This document shows, in pieces, positions 41,520 to 51,106 of a stretch of DNA of 58,428 bases (positions within the stretch are counted from its first letter, which is position 1; each line of letters opens with the position of its first letter). The notes beneath the pieces were generated by a model, which was not told the DNA's origin, made no database searches, and saw nothing but the letters and a program-made list of their open reading frames with translations. The stretch comes from Candidatus Omnitrophota bacterium (lineage in GTDB: Bacteria; Omnitrophota; Gorgyraeia; Zapsychrales; Zapsychraceae), in assembly GCA_023247445.1 (NCBI GenBank), contig JAHFGL010000011.1:1-58428 (forward strand), read 5' to 3'. The translations under genes and the position numbers were made by a program.

Positions 41520-43421
41520 ATGCAATACTTTACTGAATACAAATTTAAAAAGAAAAGATCTGAGTGGGTCGATGCGGACACAGCCATCCGAAAAATCAAA
41601 AAGGGCAAGCGGATTTTAATTGGATCGGGATGCGCCGAGCCTCAGCATCTGGTTTCAGCGTTAATAAAAAATGTTGATAATTTTCGGGACAATGAAATTG
41701 TTCATATTCTGACGTCGGGGATTGCTCCTTATACGGACCCAAAGTATTCACAAGCTTTTCGTCATAATGCATTCTTTATGGGTAAAAATGTTCGCGATGC
41801 GGTGAGCGAAGGTAACGCGGATTATATCCCGATTAATCTATCGGAAGTACCTTTATTGTTTACGGGCGGCCTCATGCCCTTACATGCTGCGCTAATTCAA
41901 GTAACTCCTCCGGATAAAAAGAATATGGTTTCCTTGGGTGTTAGCGTTGATATTATTTTAGCTGCGATATCGGTGGCGGATATTGTGATCGCACAGGTTA
42001 ATACACGAATGCCGGTCACGTTAGGTAAGGCAAAAATTCCAATTTCGTGCATTGATTATTTAGTTAAGCAAGATGAACCTTTGATTGAGTTTGCGCAAAG
42101 CGCAGCGGATGAAATATCTGCTAAAATCGGTAAACACATTTCTCGGTATGTCCGTGATGGCGATACTTTGCAACTAGGGATAGGAGAAATTCCTGACGCG
42201 GTCTTAACAAATCTTAAAGATAAAAATGATTTGGGACTTCATTCGGAGATGGTTTCTGATGGCATTGTTGAACTTTATAAGCGCGGTAACCTCACCAATA
42301 AGATGAAAGGAATTAATAAGGGAAAGTCGATTGTCAGTTTTGTTTTAGCCAGTAAAAAGACCTTTGATGTTATTCATGAAAATCCGGATTTCCAGTTTTA
42401 TCCATCGGAATATACCAATGATCCGTTTATCATTTGTCAAAATAAGAATCTTGTTTCCATTAATTCCGCTATTCAAGTTGATCTTACCGGTCAGGTTTGT
42501 TCCGATAGTATCGGTACACGATTTTTTAGCGGTTTTGGCGGGCAGGTAGATTTTATCCGTGGGGCGAAACGTTCTTTAGGCGGTCGATCTTTTTTGGCGT
42601 TTGCCTCAACGGCTAAAGAGGGAGCTGTTTCAAAAATTGTTCCCTATTTAGGACAGGGCGCCGGGGTTGTTACTAACCGTGCTGATGTTCATTATATAGT
42701 TACGGAATATGGTGTTGCTTATTTACATGGAAAAAATATTCGCGAGCGCGGCCTGGCTTTGGTGCAGATTGCGCATCCAAAGTTTCGAGATGAGCTTTTG
42801 GATTATTTAAAGCAAAAACATTATGTTTATCTTGACCAGAGAACTATCAAAGATGATCATAATCCTGTCAAAGATATAATTCCTTTTTCTCATTCGTTTA
42901 AGGATAAAACAATTTATTTTCGTGCTTTACGACCATCTGATGAGAGAACGATTCAAGATTTCTTTTACAGCCATGATCCCCAGACGATTTATCAACGTTA
43001 TTTATCGGATGTGTCGGCATTGCCAAGTGAAGTCGCACGGGTGCGGGTGAGCGTTGATTACAATAAAGATATGGCAATAGCTGGTTTTGATTCTCCCATG
43101 CCATATGCTGAGATGGTGTGTTTGGGCCGGTATATCAGGAACGAAGATAATTCGGCAGTTTGTGGCTTCGTTGTTAAAGAGAGTTATCAGGGTTTGGGTA
43201 TTGGAACATTTTTAGCTGAGTGTCTTCTAAAAGCAGCGAAATGGCATGGGGTACACAAACTGATTGCCGATGTCGGTCTGGATAATAAAGCGATGATGAA
43301 AATTTATAAAAATCAGGGATTTAAAAAAGAGTTGGCCAAGGACGAAAAAAAATATTTTTACAGTTTACAAATAAAGCCAGACAGTCAAAATAATACTAAA
43401 GATTTTATCTGGGAAATTTAA
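41520..43421 (+). CDS. Acetyl-CoA hydrolase/CoA-transferase fused to a GNAT acetyltransferase domain
   Basis: The 633-residue fusion has a class I CoA-transferase (4-hydroxybutyrate CoA-transferase/acetyl-CoA hydrolase) at residues about 10-450, with the catalytic Glu in HSEMVSDG near 242 and a GQGAGVVT loop. A GNAT domain follows at about 465-620, with the acetyl-CoA motif VVKESYQGLGIGTFLAE. Fusions of this type occur in anaerobes and may use the GNAT part to sense or control acetyl-CoA. The enzyme could release acetate or exchange CoA between acids. It is 36 nt after the diguanylate cyclase gene and 18 nt before the cytochrome b gene, so it belongs to the respiratory run and may feed acetate/acetyl-CoA metabolism. 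Confidence 0.92.
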   Translation: MQYFTEYKFKKKRSEWVDADTAIRKIKKGKRILIGSGCAEPQHLVSALIKNVDNFRDNEIVHILTSGIAPYTDPKYSQAFRHNAFFMGKNVRDAVSEGNADYIPINLSEVPLLFTGGLMPLHAALIQVTPPDKKNMVSLGVSVDIILAAISVADIVIAQVNTRMPVTLGKAKIPISCIDYLVKQDEPLIEFAQSAADEISAKIGKHISRYVRDGDTLQLGIGEIPDAVLTNLKDKNDLGLHSEMVSDGIVELYKRGNLTNKMKGINKGKSIVSFVLASKKTFDVIHENPDFQFYPSEYTNDPFIICQNKNLVSINSAIQVDLTGQVCSDSIGTRFFSGFGGQVDFIRGAKRSLGGRSFLAFASTAKEGAVSKIVPYLGQGAGVVTNRADVHYIVTEYGVAYLHGKNIRERGLALVQIAHPKFRDELLDYLKQKHYVYLDQRTIKDDHNPVKDIIPFSHSFKDKTIYFRALRPSDERTIQDFFYSHDPQTIYQRYLSDVSALPSEVARVRVSVDYNKDMAIAGFDSPMPYAEMVCLGRYIRNEDNSAVCGFVVKESYQGLGIGTFLAECLLKAAKWHGVHKLIADVGLDNKAMMKIYKNQGFKKELAKDEKKYFYSLQIKPDSQNNTKDFIWEI

Positions 43422-43439
43422 GTAAGGAGAAAAATTAAC

Positions 43440-44501
43440 GTGTTTATGCGATTGTATCCGACGGGAATTATTAAGGGACTGTCAAGCATTGCAGTTTTGT
43501 CTGTTTTCATCGTCTTTGGATCTCGTAAACTTATTTATTTTGACGCCGCGCTTATTCCTTATTTAATCGCAACCGTTTTTGCCATCTTTGGCTGTGTTTA
43601 TCGTTACTCCGTATGGCTATCTCGCCCTCCAACCCGTACATTATGGAAACGTAGCTTAAACCTTTTCTTTAGTAAGCATTTTTTTTCAAATTTCTTTTTT
43701 ATTATTAAAGCATTTTTCGAAAATATGTTTATACAGAAATTTATCGGTAAGAGAAGCACCTACCGTTGGGTGATGCATTTTCTTTTGGCCTGGGGATGCG
43801 TTTTAGGGTTTGCCGTTACGTTTCCGCTTGTGTTTGGTTGGTTGCACTTTGCTCATCCAATGGGCGATTCATACATGTATCAACTTTATGTTTTTGGTTT
43901 CCCTATGATGATTTTTGATCCGTACGGCATTATCGGTTTTTCATTTTTTAATTCACTGAACTTTTGTTCTATTATGATTATTGTAGGGACAATGATGGCT
44001 TTTTCCCGCCGCCTTATTCATCCAGGAGAAATTACGACGCAAACTTTTGCTCATGATATTTTACCACTCCTTATTTTATTTTCGGTAGCGATCTCAGGAC
44101 TTTTTTTGACATTTAGTACACATTATTTGGGTGGACAACATTATCGAATTCTATCTACGGTACATTGTTGGACAGTTGTCGCCTTTCTTGTCTATCTTCC
44201 TTTTGGAAAATTTTTCCATATTTTTCAACGTTCCGCTCAGATGGGTGCCGAATTATATATTCATGAAAAAGAAGAAGGGAAGCTTGCTGTCTGTCCGAAA
44301 ACGGGGGAAAAATTTACCAGTCAAGTTCAGAAAGAGGATGTCAAAAGTATCCTGCGTGAACTTGGTTTTAAGTTTGAGACGGAAGATGAAAAATATTCTG
44401 TTCAAGATTTAAGCCCACAAGCGCGTCGCCAGCTTATGATGACAACTCAGCATAAACATCTTAAGGGGGAGTTTGATATTACCCGCGAAAGAATTGATTA
44501 A
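43440..44501 (+). CDS. Cytochrome b-type membrane subunit (NarI/HdrE-like)
   Basis: The 353-residue protein has about six hydrophobic helices in the first 270 residues and a soluble C-terminal domain of about 80 residues. His residues suited to bind b hemes lie in MHFLLAWG, HFAHPMGD, STHYLGGQH and STVHCWTVVAFLVYLPFGKFFHIF. The last, H then KFFH, is typical of NarI and HdrE families. It should oxidise quinol and pass electrons to the molybdoenzyme encoded 9 nt downstream. The start is a GTG 9 nt after AAGGAGA; a later ATG at 43446 is possible. The C-terminal tail includes a Cys (AVCPKTGEKF), but no complete Fe-S motif. Confidence 0.85.
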   Translation: MFMRLYPTGIIKGLSSIAVLSVFIVFGSRKLIYFDAALIPYLIATVFAIFGCVYRYSVWLSRPPTRTLWKRSLNLFFSKHFFSNFFFIIKAFFENMFIQKFIGKRSTYRWVMHFLLAWGCVLGFAVTFPLVFGWLHFAHPMGDSYMYQLYVFGFPMMIFDPYGIIGFSFFNSLNFCSIMIIVGTMMAFSRRLIHPGEITTQTFAHDILPLLILFSVAISGLFLTFSTHYLGGQHYRILSTVHCWTVVAFLVYLPFGKFFHIFQRSAQMGAELYIHEKEEGKLAVCPKTGEKFTSQVQKEDVKSILRELGFKFETEDEKYSVQDLSPQARRQLMMTTQHKHLKGEFDITRERID

Positions 44502-44510
44502 GGATTAACT

Positions 44511-46703
44511 ATGGCAAAGTTACCAATTTCACAGGAAAAAATTATTGAACAATTTGGTCCTCACCTCAAGCACGAACCTCCTGGGGGGTGGGATCAGTCT
44601 AGTGGTGAGCCAGACAAAAGAGTTAAAACCCACTGTTGTTTCTGCGGACAGCAATGCGGCATTGTTCTAAAAGTGAAAGATAATGCTGTCGTGGGATTTG
44701 ATCCGTGGGAAGAATTTCCTTTTAATAAAGGAAAACTTTGCCCCAAAGGGGTTAAGCGATATATGCAGGGAAGTCATCCTGATCGTTTACTGTATCCTTT
44801 AGAGAATCGCGCTGGACAAGGATATGAACGAATCTCGTGGGATGCGGCTTATAGTAGAGTTGTTTCTGAAATTCAACGTATTCAAAGTAAGTATGGTAAG
44901 GATAGCTTTGCCATGCTTTCAGGTGTTTCTCTTAGTAACGAAAAATCTTACCTCGTTGGAAAATTTGCTCGGGTGGCCTTACAGACAGCCAATTTGGATT
45001 ATAACGGACGCTTGTGCATGGTTTCCGCCGGAGCAGGAAATAAAAAAGCGTTTGGCCTTGATCGCGCCGCTAATTCTTGGGCCGATATTCTCGAAACAGA
45101 TTTGATTTTATGCGCTGGAACAAATGTGTCTGAATGCGCGCCAATTACGACGGATTATATTTGGAAGGCACGTGATATGCGTGGAGCAAAGCTGATTGTT
45201 GTTGACCCGCGCATTACTCCGATTGCGCGAACGGCGGATTTAATTTTACCTGTACGTCCAGGAACAGACTCGCATTTGTTTAATACAATTCTTAATCTTA
45301 TGATTCAGGCTGGCGATATTGATGAACAATTTATCAATGCCTATACAACTAATTTTCAGGATGTAAAGAATGCCGTTGCCAAGTATACACTAGAGGAATG
45401 TGAGCGAATCACGGGTGTTCCGATTAAAAGTATTAAGACGGCCGCCGATTGGTGGGGCAAGGCCAAGCGAAGTTTTCTTCTCCATGCTCGCGGCATTGAA
45501 CATCACACCAAGGGTGTGGATAATGTTCTTTCTTGCATTAACATTGTCTTAGCATCGGGGCGTATCGGTAAAATTGGTTGTGGATATGCAACGATTACTG
45601 GGCAGGGAAATGGTCAAGGGGGCCGTGAGCATGGGCATAAATGTGATCAACTTCCCGGGAATCGCGATATTACCAACCCTGAGCATCGTCAGTATATTTC
45701 AAAAGTTTGGGGCATTGATGAAAAAGATTTACCTGGAAAAGGTTTGTCTGCTCAGGAACTTCTAAATGAGATTCATTCGGGAAAGATTAAGGGATTGCTC
45801 AGCATCTGTTTTAATCCGTTGGTGAGTTTGCCGGATTCGAATTTTACACGTGAGGCTTTAGAGAAATTAGAATTTTACACAAACATTGATTTTTTCTTAA
45901 GCGAAACGGCTCAGCATGCTGATATTATTTTACCGGGTTCATTGCATGAAGAGGACGAGGGGACTTCCACATCTGCCGAGGGACGTGTCATCCGCATCCA
46001 AAAGGCTGTTAATCCACCGGGGGAAGCAAAAGTGGATTGGGAAATATTGCTTGAAATTGCACGACGGTTAGGCAAAGGAAAATATTTTGATCATTTTAGA
46101 AATACTGAAGATATGTTTAATGAATTGCGTGTTGCCTCCAAAGGCGGGACGGCGGATTATTACGGAATCACCTACGATAAAATTGATAAGAATATGGGAG
46201 TATTTTGGCCCTGCCCTGAACTCGATCATCCGGGGACTCCGCGATTATTTGAGGGCGGGAAATTTTATCATCCTGATGGCAAGGCGCATTTTAATGTCGT
46301 TGAGTACCGGCCTTCTGCAGATCTGATCAACGAAGAGTATCCAATCTATCTGACAAGCGGACGGGTGATTTTTCACTATTTATCTGGAACTCAGACCCGT
46401 CGCATTGGATTTTTAACAGATCAATGCCCCGATCCTTATGTGGAAATCCATCCGCTCTTGGCAGATAAATACAACATCAGAGAGGGAGACTTGGTTCTTA
46501 TTACTTCTCGACGGGATTCAATTGAGCTTAAAGCGAAGGTTGTTAAAACTATTCGACCTGACACCATTTTTGTTCCGTATCATTTTGCTGGCAAGAAATC
46601 GATCAATCGTTTAACTCAGCGCGCTCTTGATCCGGTATCGAAAATTCCTGAATTCAAAATGAGCGCGGTACGGATTGAAAAAATTAGTAATTATAAAATC
46701 TAA
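44511..46703 (+). CDS. Molybdopterin nitrate reductase, catalytic subunit (NasA/NarB/Nap-like)
   Basis: The 730-residue enzyme belongs to the DMSO reductase superfamily. A 4Fe-4S ferredoxin-like start has CFCGQQCG then GKLCPKG (Cys 42/45/49 region and 77). Cys169 in GRLCMVSAG is the likely Mo ligand, as in assimilatory and periplasmic nitrate reductases. The middle domains contain [14 protein letters not shown] and [10 protein letters not shown], and a C-terminal cofactor-binding domain ends near residue 725. There is no Tat signal, so it acts in the cytoplasm or is exported with a partner. It reduces nitrate to nitrite with electrons from the cytochrome b, ferredoxin and Rieske proteins encoded around it. 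NrfHA then completes reduction to ammonium. Formate dehydrogenase is less likely, given the transporters. Confidence 0.88.
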   Translation: MAKLPISQEKIIEQFGPHLKHEPPGGWDQSSGEPDKRVKTHCCFCGQQCGIVLKVKDNAVVGFDPWEEFPFNKGKLCPKGVKRYMQGSHPDRLLYPLENRAGQGYERISWDAAYSRVVSEIQRIQSKYGKDSFAMLSGVSLSNEKSYLVGKFARVALQTANLDYNGRLCMVSAGAGNKKAFGLDRAANSWADILETDLILCAGTNVSECAPITTDYIWKARDMRGAKLIVVDPRITPIARTADLILPVRPGTDSHLFNTILNLMIQAGDIDEQFINAYTTNFQDVKNAVAKYTLEECERITGVPIKSIKTAADWWGKAKRSFLLHARGIEHHTKGVDNVLSCINIVLASGRIGKIGCGYATITGQGNGQGGREHGHKCDQLPGNRDITNPEHRQYISKVWGIDEKDLPGKGLSAQELLNEIHSGKIKGLLSICFNPLVSLPDSNFTREALEKLEFYTNIDFFLSETAQHADIILPGSLHEEDEGTSTSAEGRVIRIQKAVNPPGEAKVDWEILLEIARRLGKGKYFDHFRNTEDMFNELRVASKGGTADYYGITYDKIDKNMGVFWPCPELDHPGTPRLFEGGKFYHPDGKAHFNVVEYRPSADLINEEYPIYLTSGRVIFHYLSGTQTRRIGFLTDQCPDPYVEIHPLLADKYNIREGDLVLITSRRDSIELKAKVVKTIRPDTIFVPYHFAGKKSINRLTQRALDPVSKIPEFKMSAVRIEKISNYKI

Positions 46704-46751
46704 TGAATGCTTGGAAAATGAAAGATTAATATTCCTACATACAAAATAACA

Positions 46752-48104
46752 ATGGGAAGTTTTATTGTCTGTTTACTGGCCTGTGGAATGATTGTTTTAA
46801 ACATGACTTGGTCTTGGGCTACAGGACTTATTTTGTATTTTCTGTCGGTTAATATACATAAGTATGCGTCAATTTCTACACAAGATGCTCAAGGATATCA
46901 ATTTTACAATCGGTTTATTAACGGTTGGTGGGCTATCGTTGGTGTGGGATGTTTTCGTTTCGCGATTGTCAATCTTATTTATCAACGTTATGGGTTCATC
47001 TCTCTTTTTTGGTTCGCTCTTTTAGGACTTGTCATAACTCCCTATGGAATGTTGATTGAAGATCGTTATTCAGCGTTTACAAGGTGGATTTTTGAACAGA
47101 AAAAGATTTATATTGAATCTGATATCCAGAAGTGGCGATTTTCTATGGCGGCTACGCTTTTGAACAATGCGGCAAATTTTGCACTACTTGTATCGTTGTT
47201 TAAATTTATTGAAGGAATATGGTTCTATCAAATTTTTATTGTGATGTCGGGGGCAATGTTTATTTTTTACTATATTTATCATGCGCGTAAGAAATTTAAA
47301 ATTTCAGATTATAATTCGTTAGGCAAGGCATCGCCTCAAAAATTGACTTTTAAAGAAATATTTGATGAATGTAAAGAGAGTTTTACCCGCTACGGAATTT
47401 ATTCCACGTCTATTTCAGAGAAAGTAAATGACATTATGGCCTATTACATAAATCCTTTCTTTATTCGATGTCAAATTGGTGCAAATACGGTGAGCATCAG
47501 TTCTTTTCTTGTGCAAGCAATAGCCGCGGTTGTGATCATCTCCCCAGTTCCGTGGGCCTGGCCGGTAGGATTGATACTCTATGTTATCGCGACTATAGGG
47601 GATCACATCGATGGCAGATTAGCCCGTGCAACGCTTAAAGCTTCTTTCTGGGGAAAATTTATTGAAGGGTGGTTGGATATTTTGGGATTAACATGTATAC
47701 GGATGGCTTTGACCTGGGTCATTTATATTAAATATTCATTTTGTATGTTGTTTTGGGTAGCTCTTTTTAGCACGCTAATTATTCCTTATTGTATGTTTAT
47801 GTATGACCGTTATTCGAGTTTTGCGAGGTGGATTAATCAAGAACTAAAAGTGAATATCAGACCATATTTGCGCAATGAAAAGTATGTCAGGCCTGCACAT
47901 GTCATTGTTGACATAGAACGGATCATGTTATTATTGTCGCTGTTTATGTTTGTGCCGGCGATGTGGGGATATTTTATTGTTAACAGTATTTTATATGTAG
48001 GGTTTATTACCTATCATCTTTATTCTGCTTCTTTAAATTTCCCTGTATTAAAATCTAGCTCACAGGGCGAAATTTTTAATAGACCTTTAACGAGTGTGAT
48101 TTAA
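46752..48104 (+). CDS. Internally duplicated CDP-alcohol phosphatidyltransferase-like membrane protein
   Basis: The 450-residue polytopic protein has two homologous halves. The C-half (about 225-440) carries a CDP-alcohol phosphotransferase motif, GDHIDGRLARATLKASF then GKFIEGWLD, the expected DGxxAR...G...E/D...D pattern with Glu at the third acidic site. The N-half (about 20-190) aligns along its length (GLILYFLS, FYNRFINGWWAIVG, LFWFALLG, DRYSAFTRWI), but the DGxxAR residues are gone, so it is probably catalytically dead. The expected first helix of the N-half is short, so the true start may be earlier. CDP-alcohol enzymes join alcohols to lipid head groups. Why one lies in a nitrate operon is unclear; it may serve membrane lipid of the complex. 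Confidence 0.78.
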   Translation: MGSFIVCLLACGMIVLNMTWSWATGLILYFLSVNIHKYASISTQDAQGYQFYNRFINGWWAIVGVGCFRFAIVNLIYQRYGFISLFWFALLGLVITPYGMLIEDRYSAFTRWIFEQKKIYIESDIQKWRFSMAATLLNNAANFALLVSLFKFIEGIWFYQIFIVMSGAMFIFYYIYHARKKFKISDYNSLGKASPQKLTFKEIFDECKESFTRYGIYSTSISEKVNDIMAYYINPFFIRCQIGANTVSISSFLVQAIAAVVIISPVPWAWPVGLILYVIATIGDHIDGRLARATLKASFWGKFIEGWLDILGLTCIRMALTWVIYIKYSFCMLFWVALFSTLIIPYCMFMYDRYSSFARWINQELKVNIRPYLRNEKYVRPAHVIVDIERIMLLLSLFMFVPAMWGYFIVNSILYVGFITYHLYSASLNFPVLKSSSQGEIFNRPLTSVI

Positions 48105-48146
48105 GAAATATTTTTAAGATCAAGAATTTAACAAGGAGCAATCTTA

Positions 48147-48755
48147 ATGAGTGCATGGCTAGAAGAAAATGATTTGTTTATTGATCCTCAGCGTTGCATT
48201 GGTTGTCGCGCGTGTGAAGCAGCGTGTGCTGAATGCGGCACGCATCGTGGAGTCCCGATGATTCATATAGAACCACTCGATCGGGCTGAATCAGTTAAAA
48301 CTGGTCCAACTCTGTGTATGCACTGCGATGATCCAGCGTGTGCTGCGGTGTGTCCGGCTGATGCGATTAAGCGTACCGATGATGGCGTTGTTCAATCATC
48401 GCTGAAGCCGCGATGCATTGGATGTTCTAATTGCCAAATTGCTTGTGCCTTTGGTGTTCCAAAAGTCTTCAAGGCCCGCGCCCAGATGATTAAATGTGAT
48501 ATGTGTTACGATCGTACTTCCGTTGGTTTTAAACCGATGTGTGCAACTGTTTGTCCATCGGAAGCGATTTTTTTCGGTCCAAAATCTGTCATCGAGGCTC
48601 AACGTAAAAATAAGGCGAACAATCAATTTGTTTTTGGCAAGCAGAAGATTACAACGAAGGTTCATATCATGATGGATACAGAAGAGCCCATTGGTATGGA
48701 TATTATGGATTTTGTCAGCACGAATATTGAAGATCGTCAGCCGTGGATTATTTAA
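48147..48755 (+). CDS. 16-Cys ferredoxin-type electron-transfer subunit (HycB/DmsB-like)
   Basis: The 202-residue protein carries four 4Fe-4S-binding motifs: [11 protein letters not shown] (from about 15), [27 protein letters not shown] and CDMCYDR with MCATVCP. This is the NrfC/DmsB/HycB family of subunits that connect molybdoenzymes with membrane cytochromes. It has no signal peptide, so it acts in the cytoplasm with the catalytic subunit. AACAAGGAGCAATCTT precedes the ATG. It lies between the duplicated phosphotransferase-like gene and the Rieske gene. Confidence 0.93.
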   Translation: MSAWLEENDLFIDPQRCIGCRACEAACAECGTHRGVPMIHIEPLDRAESVKTGPTLCMHCDDPACAAVCPADAIKRTDDGVVQSSLKPRCIGCSNCQIACAFGVPKVFKARAQMIKCDMCYDRTSVGFKPMCATVCPSEAIFFGPKSVIEAQRKNKANNQFVFGKQKITTKVHIMMDTEEPIGMDIMDFVSTNIEDRQPWII

Positions 48756-48768
48756 AAAAGGAATGACT

Positions 48769-49305
48769 ATGCAAGATCCTATTGAAAAACGTTTGAAGGA
48801 TAAATACAAGGAAGTCCCAAAATGGGCTGAAGATTTTCCTATTGACCAAAGTAGTGATTCTAATGTGTCACGGCGGGATTTTATCCGTTATTTAGGGTTG
48901 GTCTCATTGGGTTTTTTTGCTGGAACAGTGGGGGTTTGGTTTAACAGTATGTTGAAAATAACGCCACGTGCTTTTAATCGTATGAAGATTATTGATAGAG
49001 AAGATTTAAAGGTTGGGGAATCTTATGTTTTTGAAGTTCCAGGATATAAGGAACCAGCGATGCTCGTTCGTTTAAATCAGGACGAATATGTGGCGTTTGG
49101 ACAGAAATGTACTCATTTGCAGTGTCCAGTTATTTGGAAGAAAGATGAAAAGATTCTTTTCTGCCCGTGCCACAAAGGAGCGTTTAACGGTGTAACTGGA
49201 GATGTTTTGTATGGCCCGCCAGAACGCCCACTTCCTAAACTTAAAATAGAAGTCTTACCCGATGGGATTTATTTTGTCGGTATGGAGCGAGGGGAGCTCG
49301 CATGA
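48769..49305 (+). CDS. Rieske iron-sulfur protein with Tat signal
   Basis: The ATG at 48769 is six bases after AAAAAGGA; a nearby ATG at 48763 is an alternative. The 178-residue protein has a Tat-type anchor (SRRDFIRYLGLVSLGFFAG) near residues 35-55 and a C-terminal Rieske domain with CTHLQCPV and CPCHKGAFN (Cys-x-His/Cys-x2-His ligands). It resembles QcrA of the bc-complex family. No cytochrome b of the classic bc1 type is present here, so it may serve the nitrate-reductase complex together with the NarI-like subunit. It overlaps the next gene by ATGA. Confidence 0.92.
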   Translation: MQDPIEKRLKDKYKEVPKWAEDFPIDQSSDSNVSRRDFIRYLGLVSLGFFAGTVGVWFNSMLKITPRAFNRMKIIDREDLKVGESYVFEVPGYKEPAMLVRLNQDEYVAFGQKCTHLQCPVIWKKDEKILFCPCHKGAFNGVTGDVLYGPPERPLPKLKIEVLPDGIYFVGMERGELA

Positions 49306-49574
49306 GATTCTCAAATAAGAAAGAAGATTTTGTTCGCACCATCGAAACAGTCGCTCTTGTCATTAGTTTCGGAGCAATATTTTTGCAGATTTGGATTTTA
49401 CTTTCAGGCATTGAAGCTTATTTTAAAGGTAAATATTCAAATTTATTGCCGAGTGTAATTTTAAGTGGATTGGCTTTTATGGCGTGCGGCGTCAGCGTTC
49501 TTCTGACGAATATAGATTTTTTTAAAGGAATGACGGAAGGCCGAAGCAAAACTTATCAAAAGAAAAATTCTTAG
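49302..49574 (+). CDS. Small two-helix membrane protein of the respiratory cluster
   Basis: The 90-residue protein starts within the Rieske stop (ATGA overlap). It has two hydrophobic helices (about 14-34 and 48-67) joined by a short loop, a basic N-terminus and a polar C-terminus. There are no Cys or His ligands. The tight coupling to the Rieske gene suggests a small accessory subunit anchoring or stabilising the complex. I do not recognise the family. Confidence 0.7.
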   Translation: MRFSNKKEDFVRTIETVALVISFGAIFLQIWILLSGIEAYFKGKYSNLLPSVILSGLAFMACGVSVLLTNIDFFKGMTEGRSKTYQKKNS

Positions 49575-49618
49575 GGCAAGATGTTTGTTAAATCAAAAGA
49601 GATGGAAAATAATAAATT

Positions 49619-51106
49619 ATGCAAGCACAGGTAACTTCTCAATCGCATAGAGTTCTTTTTTTGAATACGCTGGCATTCACAGTTTGTTTTGCCGCATGGA
49701 TGCTTAATGGAGTTCTTGTGACTTTTCTGTCATCGAACCAAGTTTTTAATTGGGGCCCGGTTGAGATTGGTTGGCTTTTGGGTATTCCGGTTTTGACGGG
49801 TTCGATTTTTAGATTGCCAGCGGGAATGTTAACAGATAAATTCGGTGGGAAACCTGTCTTTGGAACATTGCTTTTACTTTGTGCAATTCCTATGTATTTA
49901 TTATCGTATGCCAACAATTTTGTAGAATTTGCACTTTGTAGTTTTGGATTTGGATTGGTGGGTGTGAGTTTTTCAATTGGCATCGCTTTTTCCTCCGTGT
50001 GGTATCCAAAAAAGTTGCAAGGCACGGCACTTGGGATTTTTGGGGCGGGAAACGCAGGCGCGGCATTGACAACATTATTGGCACCGAAGCTTCTTAATAT
50101 GCTTACCCAAGATGGGGCTAATATTGAGGGCTGGAGAATGCTTCCAAAATATTATGCAGCAATCCTTTTTTTAATGGGTATTATTTTCTTTATTTTTTCA
50201 ATCAATAAAAAACCATTATCAAGTACCAAACATTGGGTAGATATGTTGGCTCCTCTTAAAAATATTCGCGTATGGAGGTTTGGCCTTTATTACTTTTTGG
50301 TATTTGGGTGTTTTGTGGGTTTCTCCCAGTGGCTAGTTCCATATTTTGTGAGCGCTTATTATTTGCCTCTTGTGACCGCGGGTATCTTAGCATCCTGTTT
50401 TAGTTTCCCTTCTGGAGTTATTCGTGCTCTAGGTGGGTGGATATCCGATAAATGGGGAGCTAGAAAAGTCATGTATTGGGTCTTGGGGACATCAAGCATA
50501 ATTTCATTTATGCTGATCATTCCTAAGATGGATATATATTCTCCGGGGCAAGGAGTTATGGCGGTAAAGTCAGGAATTGTGACTGCCGTCAACACAAAAT
50601 CAATTGAAATTGGAGATAAATCCTATCTGCTGATTGAAAAGCAAATTCATAAAGAAGATTTTGACGATAAGCTTCTTATACTTCCTGCTAAGGAAGTTTG
50701 GCAAGAGCCAGTTGTCGAAGTGGGGAAAAAAGTACAACGAAAAGAACTTTTAGCTAAAGGTATTACGCGTATTTATTTTCAAGCAAATATTTGGATTTTT
50801 GTATTTTTAGTCTTTGCTTTGGGAATCATTTGGGGAATTGGAAAGGCAGCTGTTTATAAACATATCCCTGATTATTTTCCTGAGGAAGTCGGTGTTGTTG
50901 GTGGAATGGTGGGGGTTTTAGGAGGGTTGGGAGGATTCTTTTGCCCGATCATTTTTGGTTATTTACTTAAATACACTGGTTTATGGACAAGCTGCTGGAT
51001 GCTTATGTTTCTTTTGTCGTTGACCTGCCTTTGGTGGATGCACGTGGTGATCACGCGGATGATGAACACGAAATTTTCTGAATCAACCCGCGTTATAGAA
51101 AATTAA
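49619..51106 (+). CDS. narK: NarK-type MFS nitrate/nitrite transporter with a loop insertion
   Basis: The 495-residue MFS protein has about 12 helices and the conserved nitrate-porter motifs (FRLPAGMLTDKFGGKPVFG, FGLGFVGVSFSIGIAF-type, AGNAGAALTTL). Between two late helices, residues about 304-388 form an unusual hydrophilic insertion with VMAVKSGIVTAVNTKSIEIG and EVGKKVQRKELLAKG. Its strand-G-strand order looks like a lipoyl/biotinyl barrel-sandwich hybrid, although no lysine of a typical MKM/DK site is evident. It probably moves nitrate in and nitrite out. It lies 44 nt after the small membrane protein gene. Confidence 0.92.
   Translation: MQAQVTSQSHRVLFLNTLAFTVCFAAWMLNGVLVTFLSSNQVFNWGPVEIGWLLGIPVLTGSIFRLPAGMLTDKFGGKPVFGTLLLLCAIPMYLLSYANNFVEFALCSFGFGLVGVSFSIGIAFSSVWYPKKLQGTALGIFGAGNAGAALTTLLAPKLLNMLTQDGANIEGWRMLPKYYAAILFLMGIIFFIFSINKKPLSSTKHWVDMLAPLKNIRVWRFGLYYFLVFGCFVGFSQWLVPYFVSAYYLPLVTAGILASCFSFPSGVIRALGGWISDKWGARKVMYWVLGTSSIISFMLIIPKMDIYSPGQGVMAVKSGIVTAVNTKSIEIGDKSYLLIEKQIHKEDFDDKLLILPAKEVWQEPVVEVGKKVQRKELLAKGITRIYFQANIWIFVFLVFALGIIWGIGKAAVYKHIPDYFPEEVGVVGGMVGVLGGLGGFFCPIIFGYLLKYTGLWTSCWMLMFLLSLTCLWWMHVVITRMMNTKFSESTRVIEN

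Noticed and set aside
44511..46703. Formate dehydrogenase alpha subunit
   Set aside because: Neighbouring NarK porters, NrfHA and NnrS, and a Cys at the Mo-ligand site in a nitrate-reductase-like context favour nitrate. Substrate cannot be proven from sequence.
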